From: CAXSDR01 sp964236445
GTDB taxonomy: Bacteria; Actinomycetota; Actinomycetes; Motilibacterales; Motilibacteraceae
NCBI GenBank assembly: GCA_964236445.1
Contig: CAXSDR010000015.1
Coordinates: 1 to 47,684, forward strand
Length of the DNA: 47,684 nt
Reading direction: 5' to 3'
This document shows positions 1 to 8,073 of this stretch, one piece after another (position 1 is the stretch's first letter; every line of letters starts with the position of its first letter). The notes below the pieces were generated by a model, which worked only from the letters and a program-made list of their open reading frames with translations, was not told the origin of the DNA and did not search any database. A program made the translations under genes and the position numbers.

Positions 1-341
1 GTGGTGAGCAGGAAGGGGGCCAGATGGTTGATCTGGAAGGTTTTCTCGAATCCGTCGACGGTCTTGGACCGGTCGCCGAAGACACCGCCGGCGTTGTTGG
101 CCAGAACATCGATGCGGGGGTGAGCGGCATCCAGATCGGCGGCGAGCCTGCGCACATCGTCCAGGCGGGCGAAGTCGGCGACGAAGTGATCGGCGCCTAT
201 GCCTTCCGCGACGGCTCGCGTCTTTTCAGCCGAGCGACCGACGACGACAACCTGGTGCCCGTTCTCGTGGAGTTTGCGGGCCGCGGCAGCACCGATGCCG
301 TCACTCGAACCCGTGATGACGATAACCTTCTTGTTGCTCAA
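1..341 (-). CDS. Short-chain dehydrogenase/reductase, N-terminal part (cut by window edge)
   Basis: This is the N-terminal 113 codons of a classical short-chain dehydrogenase/reductase; the rest lies beyond base 1. The Rossmann glycine motif TGSSDGIG lies near residues 9-16 and the NNAGG motif near residue 80, both diagnostic of NAD(P)-binding SDR enzymes. The catalytic Tyr-x3-Lys is outside the window, so the substrate cannot be guessed. I chose the TTG at 341 because GAGGAAG sits about 8 bases upstream. A GTG at 377 in the same frame would add 12 residues but has no ribosome-binding site. The long plus-strand reading frame over this region is antisense to the motifs and not coding. Confidence 0.85.
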   Translation of the reverse strand, partial: MSNKKVIVITGSSDGIGAAAARKLHENGHQVVVVGRSAEKTRAVAEGIGADHFVADFARLDDVRRLAADLDAAHPRIDVLANNAGGVFGDRSKTVDGFEKTFQINHLAPFLLT

Positions 342-617
342 AGCGGCAACTTCCTCTTCGGGCGAATGCCTTGTCACAACGATGGCGCACCGTCCCACGG
401 CGCCTTCCTAGCGTCGTAGCACCATACCTGCTCGGGGCTGAGCGAAGGCTGCTGGTGGGGAGGGCCGCAGGAGCGGCACTGGACTCGCAACGGGCCATCA
501 GGCGAACTGGCTAGTCGCACGAGCGGGTGGTTATCGTGGCTACGGCTACGAGCCTGCGTTCCAACGACGGCACGTGAGCTTCGGGCTCGGTCGAGCCGTT
601 GCCGAGGAGGACCACTG
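342..617. other. Divergent intergenic region
   Basis: This region separates the dehydrogenase (minus) from the RibD-C protein (plus) and should carry both promoters. I see no convincing -10/-35 pair, palindrome or small gene. Confidence 0.5.
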
Positions 618-1181
618 ATGCGCAGCGTGACCTACTCGATGGGCGTCTCATTTGACGGCTACATCGTCGGGCCCGACGGCGGGTTCGACTGGACTGCGCC
701 CGACCAGGAGGTCTTCCGTTTCGTCACCGACGAGGTGCGAGGAGTCGGTGTCCACATCTTGGGCCGGCGGCTGTACGAGACGATGCTGTACTGGGAGACC
801 GCCGATCAGGATGCATTGCTCGACGACTCGATGCTCGAGTGGGCCGCGGTCTGGAAGCCGCTTCCAAAGGTGGTGTTCTCGACCACGCTGTCGTCGGTGC
901 AGGGCAATGCCCGCCTGGCCGCCGGCGGCCTGCCGGAGGAGATCGAACGGTTGCGAGCCGAGCCGGGGGAGGGCGACATCGCGATCGGCGGTGCCACTCT
1001 CGCCGCCGAAGCGGCCGAGGCGGGTCTGATCGACGAGTACCAGGCCAGGGTCTACCCGGTGCTGGTTGGCGGTGGCATCCCTTTCTTCGCACAGCTCGAG
1101 CGCCGAGTGGATCTCGAACTCGTCGAGACGCGCACTTTCCGGTCCGGGGTCGTCTATCTCCGCTACCGCGTCAACCGCTAG
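618..1181 (+). CDS. Dihydrofolate-reductase-like protein, RibD C-terminal domain family
   Basis: The 187-residue protein is a stand-alone RibD C-terminal (DHFR-fold) domain, a family of small cytosolic proteins common in actinobacteria and often called dihydrofolate-reductase-like. The opening strand with FDGYIVGPDGGFDW, the central ILGRRLYETM, and the late IAIGGATLAAEA followed by YPVLVGGGIPFF are the usual family landmarks, and the length is typical. It is not a true folA product and its substrate is unknown. The ATG is preceded by GAGGAGG about 8 bases upstream. A stem-loop at 1176-1204 overlaps its stop codon. Confidence 0.88.
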   Translation: MRSVTYSMGVSFDGYIVGPDGGFDWTAPDQEVFRFVTDEVRGVGVHILGRRLYETMLYWETADQDALLDDSMLEWAAVWKPLPKVVFSTTLSSVQGNARLAAGGLPEEIERLRAEPGEGDIAIGGATLAAEAAEAGLIDEYQARVYPVLVGGGIPFFAQLERRVDLELVETRTFRSGVVYLRYRVNR

Positions 1182-1204
1182 CCCGGGCTAGCGCGGGGCT
1201 AGCG
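1176..1204 (+). terminator. CTAG-rich stem-loop at the end of the RibD-C gene
   Basis: CGCTAGCCC (1176-1184) pairs with GGGCTAGCG (1196-1204) across an 11-base loop. The same segment holds a perfect 16-base palindrome (1177-1192), so alternative folds exist. There is no T-tract, which is common for actinobacterial terminators. CTAG occurs three times in 25 bases. Confidence 0.4.
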
Positions 1205-1286
1205 CGGGATTTGCAGACCGCCCGCTCGGACAGCACCTCCGCGCAGTCGGCCGGCAGGCCGGCGCGATCTCCACCGTTCGAGCCGA

Positions 1287-2123
1287 TCAGGTGGCGCTGA
1301 GCCAGCCGAATGCCACAGCCAGGAGGACCGTGATGCCGGCGACGACGCGGTAGGGGACGAAGCGGGCGATCGAGTGCCCGGCGACGAACCGCAGCAGCCA
1401 CGCGATGGTGGCGTAGGCGACGACGAAGGCGATGACGGTGCCGAGGAGCGTCGGGGCGAAACCGACGCCTGACCCGAGTGCCTTCCGCAGCTCGAGCAGG
1501 CCGGCGGCGGCGAGGGCGGGGATTGCCAAGAAGAACGACAGGCGGGTGGCTGCCACCCGGTCGAGGCCGAGCAGCAGACCGGCACTGATCGTGGCCCCGG
1601 AGCGTGAGACCCCCGGGATGAGCGCGACGCACTGGGCCACGCCGATGACGAGGGCATCGCGCAACGTCAGTGAGTCCTCGCCGCGGTTCTGGCGGGCGCG
1701 ACGCTCGGCGAAGACCATGACCGCAGACCAGACGATCAACGCGGTGCCCACCACCCAGAGGTTGCGCAGCGGGCCTTCGACGAGCCCCTTGGCCGCGAGC
1801 CCCACGATGCCGATCGGGATCGACCCGGCGACGACATAGGTGGCCATGCGCCAGTCCTCGCCGGTGCGCCCGTCGGAGCTGCGCAGGCCGCGCAGGCCCG
1901 CCAGCACGAGTCGGATGAGGTCGGTGCGGAAGAAGATGAGCACGGCGAGGATCGCGCCGACCTGGATGACGGCCGTGAACGCGGTCACGGCCTTGTCGTC
2001 GGTCTTGAGCCCGAGCATCGACTCGACGACGGTGAGGTGACCGGTCGAGGAGACGGGGAGGAACTCGGTGAGACCCTCGACGACGCCGAGGATCCCGGCA
2101 TCAATCAGCGACAGACCCGACAA
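1287..2123 (-). CDS. uppP: Undecaprenyl-diphosphatase UppP (BacA family)
   Basis: This integral membrane enzyme (278 residues, normal length) hydrolyses undecaprenyl diphosphate to the monophosphate, recycling the lipid carrier for peptidoglycan and other wall polymers; overproduction of the family gives bacitracin resistance. The two signature blocks are present: EGLTEFLPVSSTGHL near residues 16-30 and GVSRSGATISAGLLLGLDR near residue 170, the latter carrying the Ser/Arg active-site residues. About eight hydrophobic segments are visible. The start is a TTG at 2123 with GAGGAG 6 bases upstream. It lies 92 bases downstream of the histidine kinase on the same strand and may be read with that operon. 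Confidence 0.95.
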   Translation of the reverse strand: MSGLSLIDAGILGVVEGLTEFLPVSSTGHLTVVESMLGLKTDDKAVTAFTAVIQVGAILAVLIFFRTDLIRLVLAGLRGLRSSDGRTGEDWRMATYVVAGSIPIGIVGLAAKGLVEGPLRNLWVVGTALIVWSAVMVFAERRARQNRGEDSLTLRDALVIGVAQCVALIPGVSRSGATISAGLLLGLDRVAATRLSFFLAIPALAAAGLLELRKALGSGVGFAPTLLGTVIAFVVAYATIAWLLRFVAGHSIARFVPYRVVAGITVLLAVAFGWLSAT

Positions 2124-2215
2124 CGGAACTCCTCAGGCAAGCGGGCACCGACCATCGAGCCCCGGGCACAGTCAAGCGGATGCCGGCTGACGCCAACCTG
2201 AACACCCCCGGGTGC

Positions 2216-3556
2216 TCAGGCCGCCGGCAGGCGTACGCGCATCACCGCTCCCTCGCCGGCGGGGTTCGCGTCCGCCTCGATCACCCCGTCCGCCGCTGCC
2301 GTCAGCCGTCGTGCCAGCGCGAGCCCGAGCCCGGCGCCGTCGTGCCCGTCGTCGGGGTTGCCTCGCACGCCGGGCGCGAAGACGGCGTCGCGCCGGTCGG
2401 ACGCGATGCCCGGGCCGTCGTCGACGACCTCGAGCCACACGGCGCCCTCCGTCGTCCTCGCCCGCACGGTGACGTCGCTGCGCGCGTAGCGGACGGCATT
2501 GTCGAGCAGTGGCGCGAGGAGCCGGTCGAGCACCGCAGCGTCCACACCGGCGGCCGTCCCCGAGGGCACCGTGGAGACGAGCCGGCACCTCGCCCCGGCG
2601 AGACGTGCGAGGGCGCCATCCACGACGGCACCGACGTCACAGCGCCCCGGCGCTGCACCGAGACCGGCGCGCGCCGTCGTGAGCAGCGTCTCGAGGATTC
2701 CCCGCAGGTGCTCGGTGCTCGCCGCGATCGACGCGTAGGCGGTGCGCTGCTCCGCCGGGGTGCGCTCGCGGCGCAGCAGCAGATCGGTCTCGGCGGCGAT
2801 GCGCGCCAGCGGCGTACGCAGCTCGTGCGACAGTTCACCGCTGAGCTGCTGCTCGTGACGCACGACGGCCGCGAGCCGGTCGAGCACGCTGTCGAGCGTC
2901 TGGGCGAGGTCGTCGAGCTCCTGCGGGCGAGTGGCGACGCCGAAGCGCCGGCTGAGGTCGTGCTCGCTCCAGTCGGCCGCCTGACGCGTCATGGCGTGCA
3001 CCGGCACCAGCGCGCGCCCGACCGCGAACCGCACCGCGGGCCAGATGCCGAGGACGAACAGCGTCCCCAGGGCCAGCGAGGCGAGCAGTGCGACGCGCTC
3101 CGCGCGGACGTACGGCGTGAGGCTGGTGGACACCACCACAGTGGCGACCTGGCGACCCCCGGCGGTGATCGGCTGGGCGTAGAGCCGAGCGCCGTGAAGG
3201 CCGTCACGCTCGAGGAACGCGGGACCCGTGCCGGCCATCCCGTCTGCCAGCCGCTCGAGGTTCGAGGGCGCGTGCGTGGGCCGCTCGAGCAGCCGCGTGC
3301 CCGCATAGATCCAGACGCCCTGGTCGAGCGCATCGTCGACCGCCGGTTCGCGCAGCACGACCCGGCCACGCTCCACCACCACGGTCGCCGCCGCTGCCTG
3401 GGCCCGGGCACGCAGGACACCGCTGGCCTGCCGATCGAGCTGGCGGGCGAGCACGACGTTGAACCCGGCAGTCAGCACCACGACCCAGACCGCCACCGCG
3501 CCCACGCCGAGAATCGTCAGCTGGGATCGCAGGGTTCGGGGGACGCGGGGTCTCAC
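2216..3556 (-). CDS. Sensor histidine kinase
   Basis: A membrane sensor kinase of 446 residues. It has an N-terminal membrane segment (about 13-33), an extracytoplasmic loop of roughly 120 residues, a second segment (about 162-182), a HAMP-like linker, then the H-box with phospho-acceptor His244 in SHELRTPL. The ATPase part shows the N-box LLDNAVRYAR, the G1 box VDDGPGI and the G2 box GAGLGLAL, so it looks catalytically complete. Its GTG start shares GTGA with the stop of the response regulator, so the pair is translationally coupled. The signal is unknown. The adjacent uppP makes cell-wall stress a reasonable guess, but only a guess. Confidence 0.93.
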   Translation of the reverse strand: MRPRVPRTLRSQLTILGVGAVAVWVVVLTAGFNVVLARQLDRQASGVLRARAQAAAATVVVERGRVVLREPAVDDALDQGVWIYAGTRLLERPTHAPSNLERLADGMAGTGPAFLERDGLHGARLYAQPITAGGRQVATVVVSTSLTPYVRAERVALLASLALGTLFVLGIWPAVRFAVGRALVPVHAMTRQAADWSEHDLSRRFGVATRPQELDDLAQTLDSVLDRLAAVVRHEQQLSGELSHELRTPLARIAAETDLLLRRERTPAEQRTAYASIAASTEHLRGILETLLTTARAGLGAAPGRCDVGAVVDGALARLAGARCRLVSTVPSGTAAGVDAAVLDRLLAPLLDNAVRYARSDVTVRARTTEGAVWLEVVDDGPGIASDRRDAVFAPGVRGNPDDGHDGAGLGLALARRLTAAADGVIEADANPAGEGAVMRVRLPAA

Positions 3557-4218
3557 GTGAGCCGGAAGCCCACGCCGCGCACCGCGGCGATGGTCAGCGA
3601 GCAGTCGAGGTCTCGCAGCTTGCGCCGCAGCCTCGTGACGTACTGGTCGACCGTGTTGTCCGACACGATCGCGCCGTCGGGCCAGCCGACGGCGACGAGT
3701 TCACGGCGGCGTACGACCGCCTGCGGCGCGGCGAGCAGACGCGCCAGCAGCCGGAACTCCGTCGGGGACAGCAGGCAGGTGCCGTTGGGGCTGCGCATCG
3801 CATGGGTCACGGGGTCGAGCTCCAGCTCGGCGACCGTCAGAGCCCCGTCCGATCCCGAGCGGCGCAGCAGCGACCGCAGCCGGGCGACGAGCTCGGACAG
3901 CGCGAACGGCTTGACCAGATAGTCGTCGCCGCCCGCTGAGAAGCCGGACAGCCGGTCGGTCAGACCGTCGCGGGCGGTGAGGAAGACGACCGGCGCGGAG
4001 ATGCCGCGGGCCCGCAGCGCCTGGCAGACGTCGCGGCCGTCCGAGTCGGGCAGCCCGATGTCGAGGAGCACCACGGCGACGTCTGCTGTCGCCGATCGCA
4101 GGGCACCGGCGCCGTCGACCGCCGTCACGACGGTGAAGCCCTCCTCGCGCAGCCCCCGGGCGATCACGTCACGCAGCCCGTGGTCGTCCTCGACGAGCAG
4201 CACGTATGCGCATGTCAT
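3553..4218 (-). CDS. OmpR/PhoB-family response regulator
   Basis: A 221-residue response regulator with a receiver domain (acidic pair in VEDD, phospho-acceptor Asp53 in LLDIGLPD, Lys103 in VKPFA) and a C-terminal winged helix of the OmpR type ending DNTVDQYVTRLRRKLR and VRGVGFRLT. I chose the ATG at 4218 because the receiver starts directly after it and 221 residues is the family's normal size; the frame stays open to 4380 but that extension is low-complexity and crosses the promoter region. It is coupled to the histidine kinase by a GTGA overlap. The divergent repeat array at 4352-4409 is a candidate binding site. Confidence 0.94.
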   Translation of the reverse strand: MTCAYVLLVEDDHGLRDVIARGLREEGFTVVTAVDGAGALRSATADVAVVLLDIGLPDSDGRDVCQALRARGISAPVVFLTARDGLTDRLSGFSAGGDDYLVKPFALSELVARLRSLLRRSGSDGALTVAELELDPVTHAMRSPNGTCLLSPTEFRLLARLLAAPQAVVRRRELVAVGWPDGAIVSDNTVDQYVTRLRRKLRDLDCSLTIAAVRGVGFRLT

Positions 4219-4351
4219 GCGGCCAGTATCCGCCGGAGAACTCGGGAGCAGCGGCGTGTTACACCGCGTTTCATGACCAAACCCAAAGGATGGCGAGGTC
4301 ATCGATTCCTTGACAACGTGCAACGACGATGTTTCGCTGTCGCTGCTGTCG

Positions 4352-4409
4352 CGTTCCATAGACGTTTCAGATCGTTCCATGCCGTTCTAGCCCGTCCAGG
4401 TCGTTCGAC
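4352..4409 (+). promoter_or_regulatory. Array of CGTT direct repeats with 10-11 bp period
   Basis: CGTTCCAT-like units start at 4352, 4363, 4373, 4383, 4393 and 4402 (CGTTCCAT, CGTTTCAG, CGTTCCAT, CGTTCTAG, CGTCCAGG, CGTTCGAC). The helical-turn spacing is what OmpR/PhoB-type regulators bind. The array lies between the divergent regulator gene and the SGNH hydrolase, ending 65 bases before the hydrolase ATG. A TTGACA at 4310-4315 lies upstream but has no good -10. Confidence 0.5.
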
Positions 4410-4474
4410 CCGTGAGCTGCCAGATGGCGCAGACCGACCCACGACGCCCCCAGGCACCTCCGAAGGGATCGCCC

Positions 4475-7129
4475 ATGTCCAACTCACCTCAGACTCGTCG
4501 AAGGTTCGGTCGCCTTGCGCCCGCAGCCACGATTTTCGCCGTGGTGATCAGTTCGCTCACTTCGGCCGTCCTGTGGTCAGCGGCCGACGCCCACGCCGCC
4601 ACCGCCCTGTCGCGCACCGGATGGACGGCTACCGCTTCGGCGTCCGCCGCCGGGGAAGCGCCCGCCAACATGCTCGACGGCAACGCCGCGACCCGTTGGA
4701 GCACAGGGGTGGCGATGTCGTCCGGGCAGTCGGTCACCGTCGACATGGGCACCGCGCAGAGCGTCGGTGAGATTGCGATGGACTCTGCCGGCAGCACCGG
4801 GGACTACGCCCGCGGCTACCAGGTTTTCCTGAGCACCGACGGCACGACATGGGGGACGGCGCTCGCAACGGGCAACGGATCGGCCGCATTGGTCGATGTG
4901 ACCTTCACGTCTAAGACAGCGCGTTATGTCAAGGTGGTCCAGACCGGCAGCGCGAGCGCCTGGTGGTCCATCGCCGAGTTCAACGCCTACGCCGGATCCA
5001 CTTCGACGAGCACGTCCACCGCGCTCAGCCGGTCGGGCTGGAGCGCCACCGCTTCGGCGTCGGGCTCCGGTGAAGGCCCCGCGAACATGCTCGACGGCAA
5101 CACCGCGACCCGCTGGAGCACAGGGGTCGCGATGTCGTCCGGGCAGTCGGTCACCGTCGACATGGGTGCCGCACACAGCGTCACGCGCATCACGATGGAC
5201 TCCGCAGGGAGCAGCGGCGACTATGCCCGCGGCTACCAGGTGTTCCTCTCCACCGACGGGTCGTCGTGGGGCTCGGCTGTCGCGACCGGCACCGGCACGG
5301 CGGCCCTGATCGACGTGAGCTTCCCGGCTGCGACCGTGCGCTATCTCAAGGTGGTCCAGACCGGCAGCGCGAGCGCGTGGTGGTCGATCGCGGAGTTCAA
5401 CGCCTACACCAGCGGCGCGACGACGACCCCCTCGGCCACCCCGACTGCCAGCGCGACCGCCAGCCCGCCCGCCACCCCCACGGCCAGCACCACCGCCACC
5501 CCCACGGCCAGCACCACAGCCGCTCCGGGCTCGGTCCTCCCGCGCACCGGCTGGACCGTCACTGCCTCGGCCTCCGCTTCGGGCGAAGGCCCCGCGAACA
5601 TGATCGACGGCAACGCCGCGACCCGCTGGAGCACAGGGGTGGCGATGGCTTCCGGCCAGTCCGTGACGCTCGACATGGGTGCGGCGAACAACGTAGGAAA
5701 GATCCGGATGGACTCCGGGACCAGCACGGGTGACTATGCCCGCGGCTACCAGGTGTTCCTGAGCACCGACGGGTCGTCCTGGGGCTCGGCTGTCGCGACC
5801 GGAACCGGTTCAGCGGCCGTGATCGACGTGAGCTTCCCGGCTGCGACCGTGCGTTATCTGAAGGTGGTCCAGACCGGCAGCGCAAGTGCCTGGTGGTCGA
5901 TCGCCGAGCTCAACGTCTACGCCGGCGGAGCCACGCCGACGGGCGACCCGACGGCAACTCCGACAGCAACTCCGACAGCAACACAGACACCCACGACGCC
6001 GCCCGCCACGGGCTGGGTCGGTGGTTGGGGTCCGGCCCTGGCCGGCTACGGCAACGGGCTCAACAACCAGACCGTGCGCATGGTCGTGCACAACACGGTG
6101 CCGGGGACGTCGGTCCGCATCCGGCTGTCCAACCAGTACGGCAACAACCCGCTTCCCGTCGGCGCTGTGGACATCGCGGTGCAGTCGAACGGTGCGACCG
6201 CCGTCTCCGGGACCCGACACACCGTCACGTTCGGTGGCTCGGCCACGGCCACCGTGCCGGCAGGCGCTGACCTGGCCAGCGACCCGATCGCCATGACGGT
6301 GACGTCGGAGGAGAACCTGCTCGTGAGTGTCTGGTTCTCCGGCAACGCGGGCACGTCGAGCTGGCACTGGGACGCGCAAGAGGTCACCTACTACTCGTCG
6401 TCAGGCAACTACGCGGCCGACGATGCGGCGAACAACTACCCGGCCTCGGACCACTCGTGGTACTACCTCGACGGGTTGGACGTCGTATCGACGACCGCGA
6501 AGGGCACGGTCGTGGCATTCGGTGACTCCATCACCGATGGAGCCCTCTCCACGCTGTCTGCCAACAACCGCTGGCCCAACTACCTCGCCCGCCGCCTGCA
6601 GGCGCAGCCCAACGGTCCGACACTCGGAGTTGTCGACGCAGGCATCGGGGGCAACCGGCTCCTGACCGACACGGGCGGGCAGTTCGGCACCAGCGCCGTC
6701 CAGCGGTTCTCCCACGATGCCCTGGCCGTCCCCGGGGTGAAGGACGTCATCCTGCTCGAGGGCATCAACGACATCGGGACGGGCATCGGCCCCAACGGCG
6801 CGCTGACCGCTCAGGACATGATCAACGGCTACCAGACGATCATCGCCCAGGCGCACGCCGCCAACGTGAAGATCTTCGGAGCGACGATCGTGCCCTACCA
6901 GGGTGCCGGATACTACAGCGACGGCGGCGAGACGATCCGCGAGACGGTGAACAACTGGATCCTCACCAGTGGCGCCTTCGACGGAGCGTTCGACATGGCG
7001 GCTGCGGCCGCGAACCCTGCCAACGCGTTGCAGCTGAACCCCGCGTACGACAGTGGGGACCACCTGCATCCCAATGATGCCGGCTACCAGGCGATGGCCA
7101 ACGCCATCGACATCAGCAAGCTGAACTGA
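4475..7129 (+). CDS. Secreted SGNH/GDSL hydrolase with three F5/8 type C (discoidin) domains
   Basis: An 884-residue exported esterase-type enzyme. The signal peptide has RRR at 8-10, a hydrophobic core, and probable cleavage after AHA near residue 41. Three discoidin carbohydrate-binding domains follow (about 44-173, 184-312, 355-484), joined by Thr/Pro/Ala-rich linkers, then a beta-rich module (about 511-669) and an SGNH domain. Block I is GDSIT with Ser685, block II GIGGNR, block III EGIND, and block V DHLH with Asp862 and His865, so the catalytic set is complete. Architecture suggests a carbohydrate acetyl-esterase acting on plant or microbial polysaccharide, but the substrate is not readable. 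The ATG at 4475 has GAAGGGA upstream; an ATG at 4412 in frame is less likely because it would precede the signal peptide by 21 polar residues. Confidence 0.93.
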   Translation: MSNSPQTRRRFGRLAPAATIFAVVISSLTSAVLWSAADAHAATALSRTGWTATASASAAGEAPANMLDGNAATRWSTGVAMSSGQSVTVDMGTAQSVGEIAMDSAGSTGDYARGYQVFLSTDGTTWGTALATGNGSAALVDVTFTSKTARYVKVVQTGSASAWWSIAEFNAYAGSTSTSTSTALSRSGWSATASASGSGEGPANMLDGNTATRWSTGVAMSSGQSVTVDMGAAHSVTRITMDSAGSSGDYARGYQVFLSTDGSSWGSAVATGTGTAALIDVSFPAATVRYLKVVQTGSASAWWSIAEFNAYTSGATTTPSATPTASATASPPATPTASTTATPTASTTAAPGSVLPRTGWTVTASASASGEGPANMIDGNAATRWSTGVAMASGQSVTLDMGAANNVGKIRMDSGTSTGDYARGYQVFLSTDGSSWGSAVATGTGSAAVIDVSFPAATVRYLKVVQTGSASAWWSIAELNVYAGGATPTGDPTATPTATPTATQTPTTPPATGWVGGWGPALAGYGNGLNNQTVRMVVHNTVPGTSVRIRLSNQYGNNPLPVGAVDIAVQSNGATAVSGTRHTVTFGGSATATVPAGADLASDPIAMTVTSEENLLVSVWFSGNAGTSSWHWDAQEVTYYSSSGNYAADDAANNYPASDHSWYYLDGLDVVSTTAKGTVVAFGDSITDGALSTLSANNRWPNYLARRLQAQPNGPTLGVVDAGIGGNRLLTDTGGQFGTSAVQRFSHDALAVPGVKDVILLEGINDIGTGIGPNGALTAQDMINGYQTIIAQAHAANVKIFGATIVPYQGAGYYSDGGETIRETVNNWILTSGAFDGAFDMAAAAANPANALQLNPAYDSGDHLHPNDAGYQAMANAIDISKLN
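4603..5924 (+). repeat. Three near-identical discoidin-coding repeats
   Basis: Units at about 4603-4993, 5023-5410 and 5537-5924 each encode one discoidin domain. Long runs are identical or nearly so between units at the DNA level, including the segments encoding the TRWSTGVAM and QTGSASAWWSIAE stretches. Such identity implies recent duplication or gene conversion and makes the region prone to copy-number change and misassembly. Confidence 0.85.
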
Positions 7130-7152
7130 GCCAAGCTGAGCTGAGCTCAGTG

Positions 7153-7191
7153 AGAAGGACCCTTGCGCCCATGCGGCGCAAGGGTCCTTCT
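7153..7191 (+). terminator. Strong intrinsic terminator after the SGNH hydrolase
   Basis: A perfect 17-bp stem (7153-7169 with 7175-7191, beginning AGAAGGACCC) closes a 5-base CATGC loop, 23 bases after the hydrolase stop. No T-tract follows. Confidence 0.85.
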
Positions 7192-7255
7192 GCTTGTGGC
7201 GACAGCGGTTGGCGCATTCAGGAACGAGTCAGGGTCCTGCCGCCACGGTGCAACC

Positions 7256-8056
7256 ATGACAAGCTCGGTCGAGGATCCCCTGCGCAGCCGCGGGCGCCAC
7301 ATGCTCAACAAGGTGCCCGAGGTCACGGTCTACTTCTGGATCATCAAGATCCTGTGCACGACGGTGGGCGAGAGCTTCGCCGACTACATCAACGAGACGC
7401 TCGGCTTCGGCCTCACCAACACCACCGTGGTGTTCTCGTTCGCCCTGGTGCTCGTGCTCGTCGTGCAGTTCCGGCTGCGGCGCTATGTGCCTGCCGCCTA
7501 CTGGACGGCGGTCGTGCTCATCAGTGTCGTGGGGACGTTGCTGACCGACAACCTCACCGATGGCCACGGCGTGCCCCTCGGGTTGAGCACGCTGGTCTTC
7601 GCGGTGCTCCTCGCGGTCGTCTTCGGTGTGTGGTGGCTTCGCGAGCACACGCTCTCGATCCACTCCATCGTCACCACACCGCGCGAGAGCTTCTACTGGC
7701 TCACGGTTCTCGTCACCTTCGCCCTCGGCACCGCGGCCGGTGACTGGACTCTCGACCTGACCGGTTGGGGCCCCGGCCCGTCGGTCCTGCTCCCCGCCGC
7801 CTTGATCGTGGCGGTGCTCGTCGCCTGGCGGCTCGGTGCCGGCCCGGTGCTGTCGTTCTGGCTCGCCTACATCCTCACGCGCCCGCTCGGCGCCAACATC
7901 GGAGACTTCCTCAGCTCGGCGAAGGCCGATGGCGGCCTCGGCCTCGGGACGCTGGGCACGAGCGTGCTCTTCCTCGGAACGATCCTCGTGATAGTCCTCT
8001 ATCTCACCAAGACCCACAGGGACCAGACCGAGCTCGTCCATCCCGGCGACGTCTGA
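7256..8056 (+). CDS. COG4705-type multi-pass membrane protein of unknown function
   Basis: A 266-residue polytopic membrane protein with about eight hydrophobic segments, resembling the COG4705 'uncharacterised membrane-anchored protein' family. The N-terminal segment LNKVPEVTVYFWIIKILCTT with GES FADY after it, and the internal repeat-like RPLGANIGDFLSS, are typical. Function is not established. I start it at ATG 7256; an ATG at 7301 just before LNKVPE is also possible, and neither has a strong ribosome-binding site. The frame runs upstream into the terminator hairpin, which excludes the longest start. It is followed after 17 bases by the DedA gene, probably one operon. Confidence 0.75.
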   Translation: MTSSVEDPLRSRGRHMLNKVPEVTVYFWIIKILCTTVGESFADYINETLGFGLTNTTVVFSFALVLVLVVQFRLRRYVPAAYWTAVVLISVVGTLLTDNLTDGHGVPLGLSTLVFAVLLAVVFGVWWLREHTLSIHSIVTTPRESFYWLTVLVTFALGTAAGDWTLDLTGWGPGPSVLLPAALIVAVLVAWRLGAGPVLSFWLAYILTRPLGANIGDFLSSAKADGGLGLGTLGTSVLFLGTILVIVLYLTKTHRDQTELVHPGDV

Positions 8057-8073
8057 GAAGAGGAGCGAGGATC

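Noticed and set aside
2180..3922. 580-codon open frame on the plus strand
   Set aside because: It is antisense to the histidine kinase and response regulator, whose motifs are complete. High GC leaves long antisense frames open; the product is Arg/Pro-rich without domains.
4310..4338. TTGACA as a housekeeping promoter for the SGNH hydrolase
   Set aside because: No acceptable -10 at 16-18 bases; the repeat array nearer the gene is the stronger signal.
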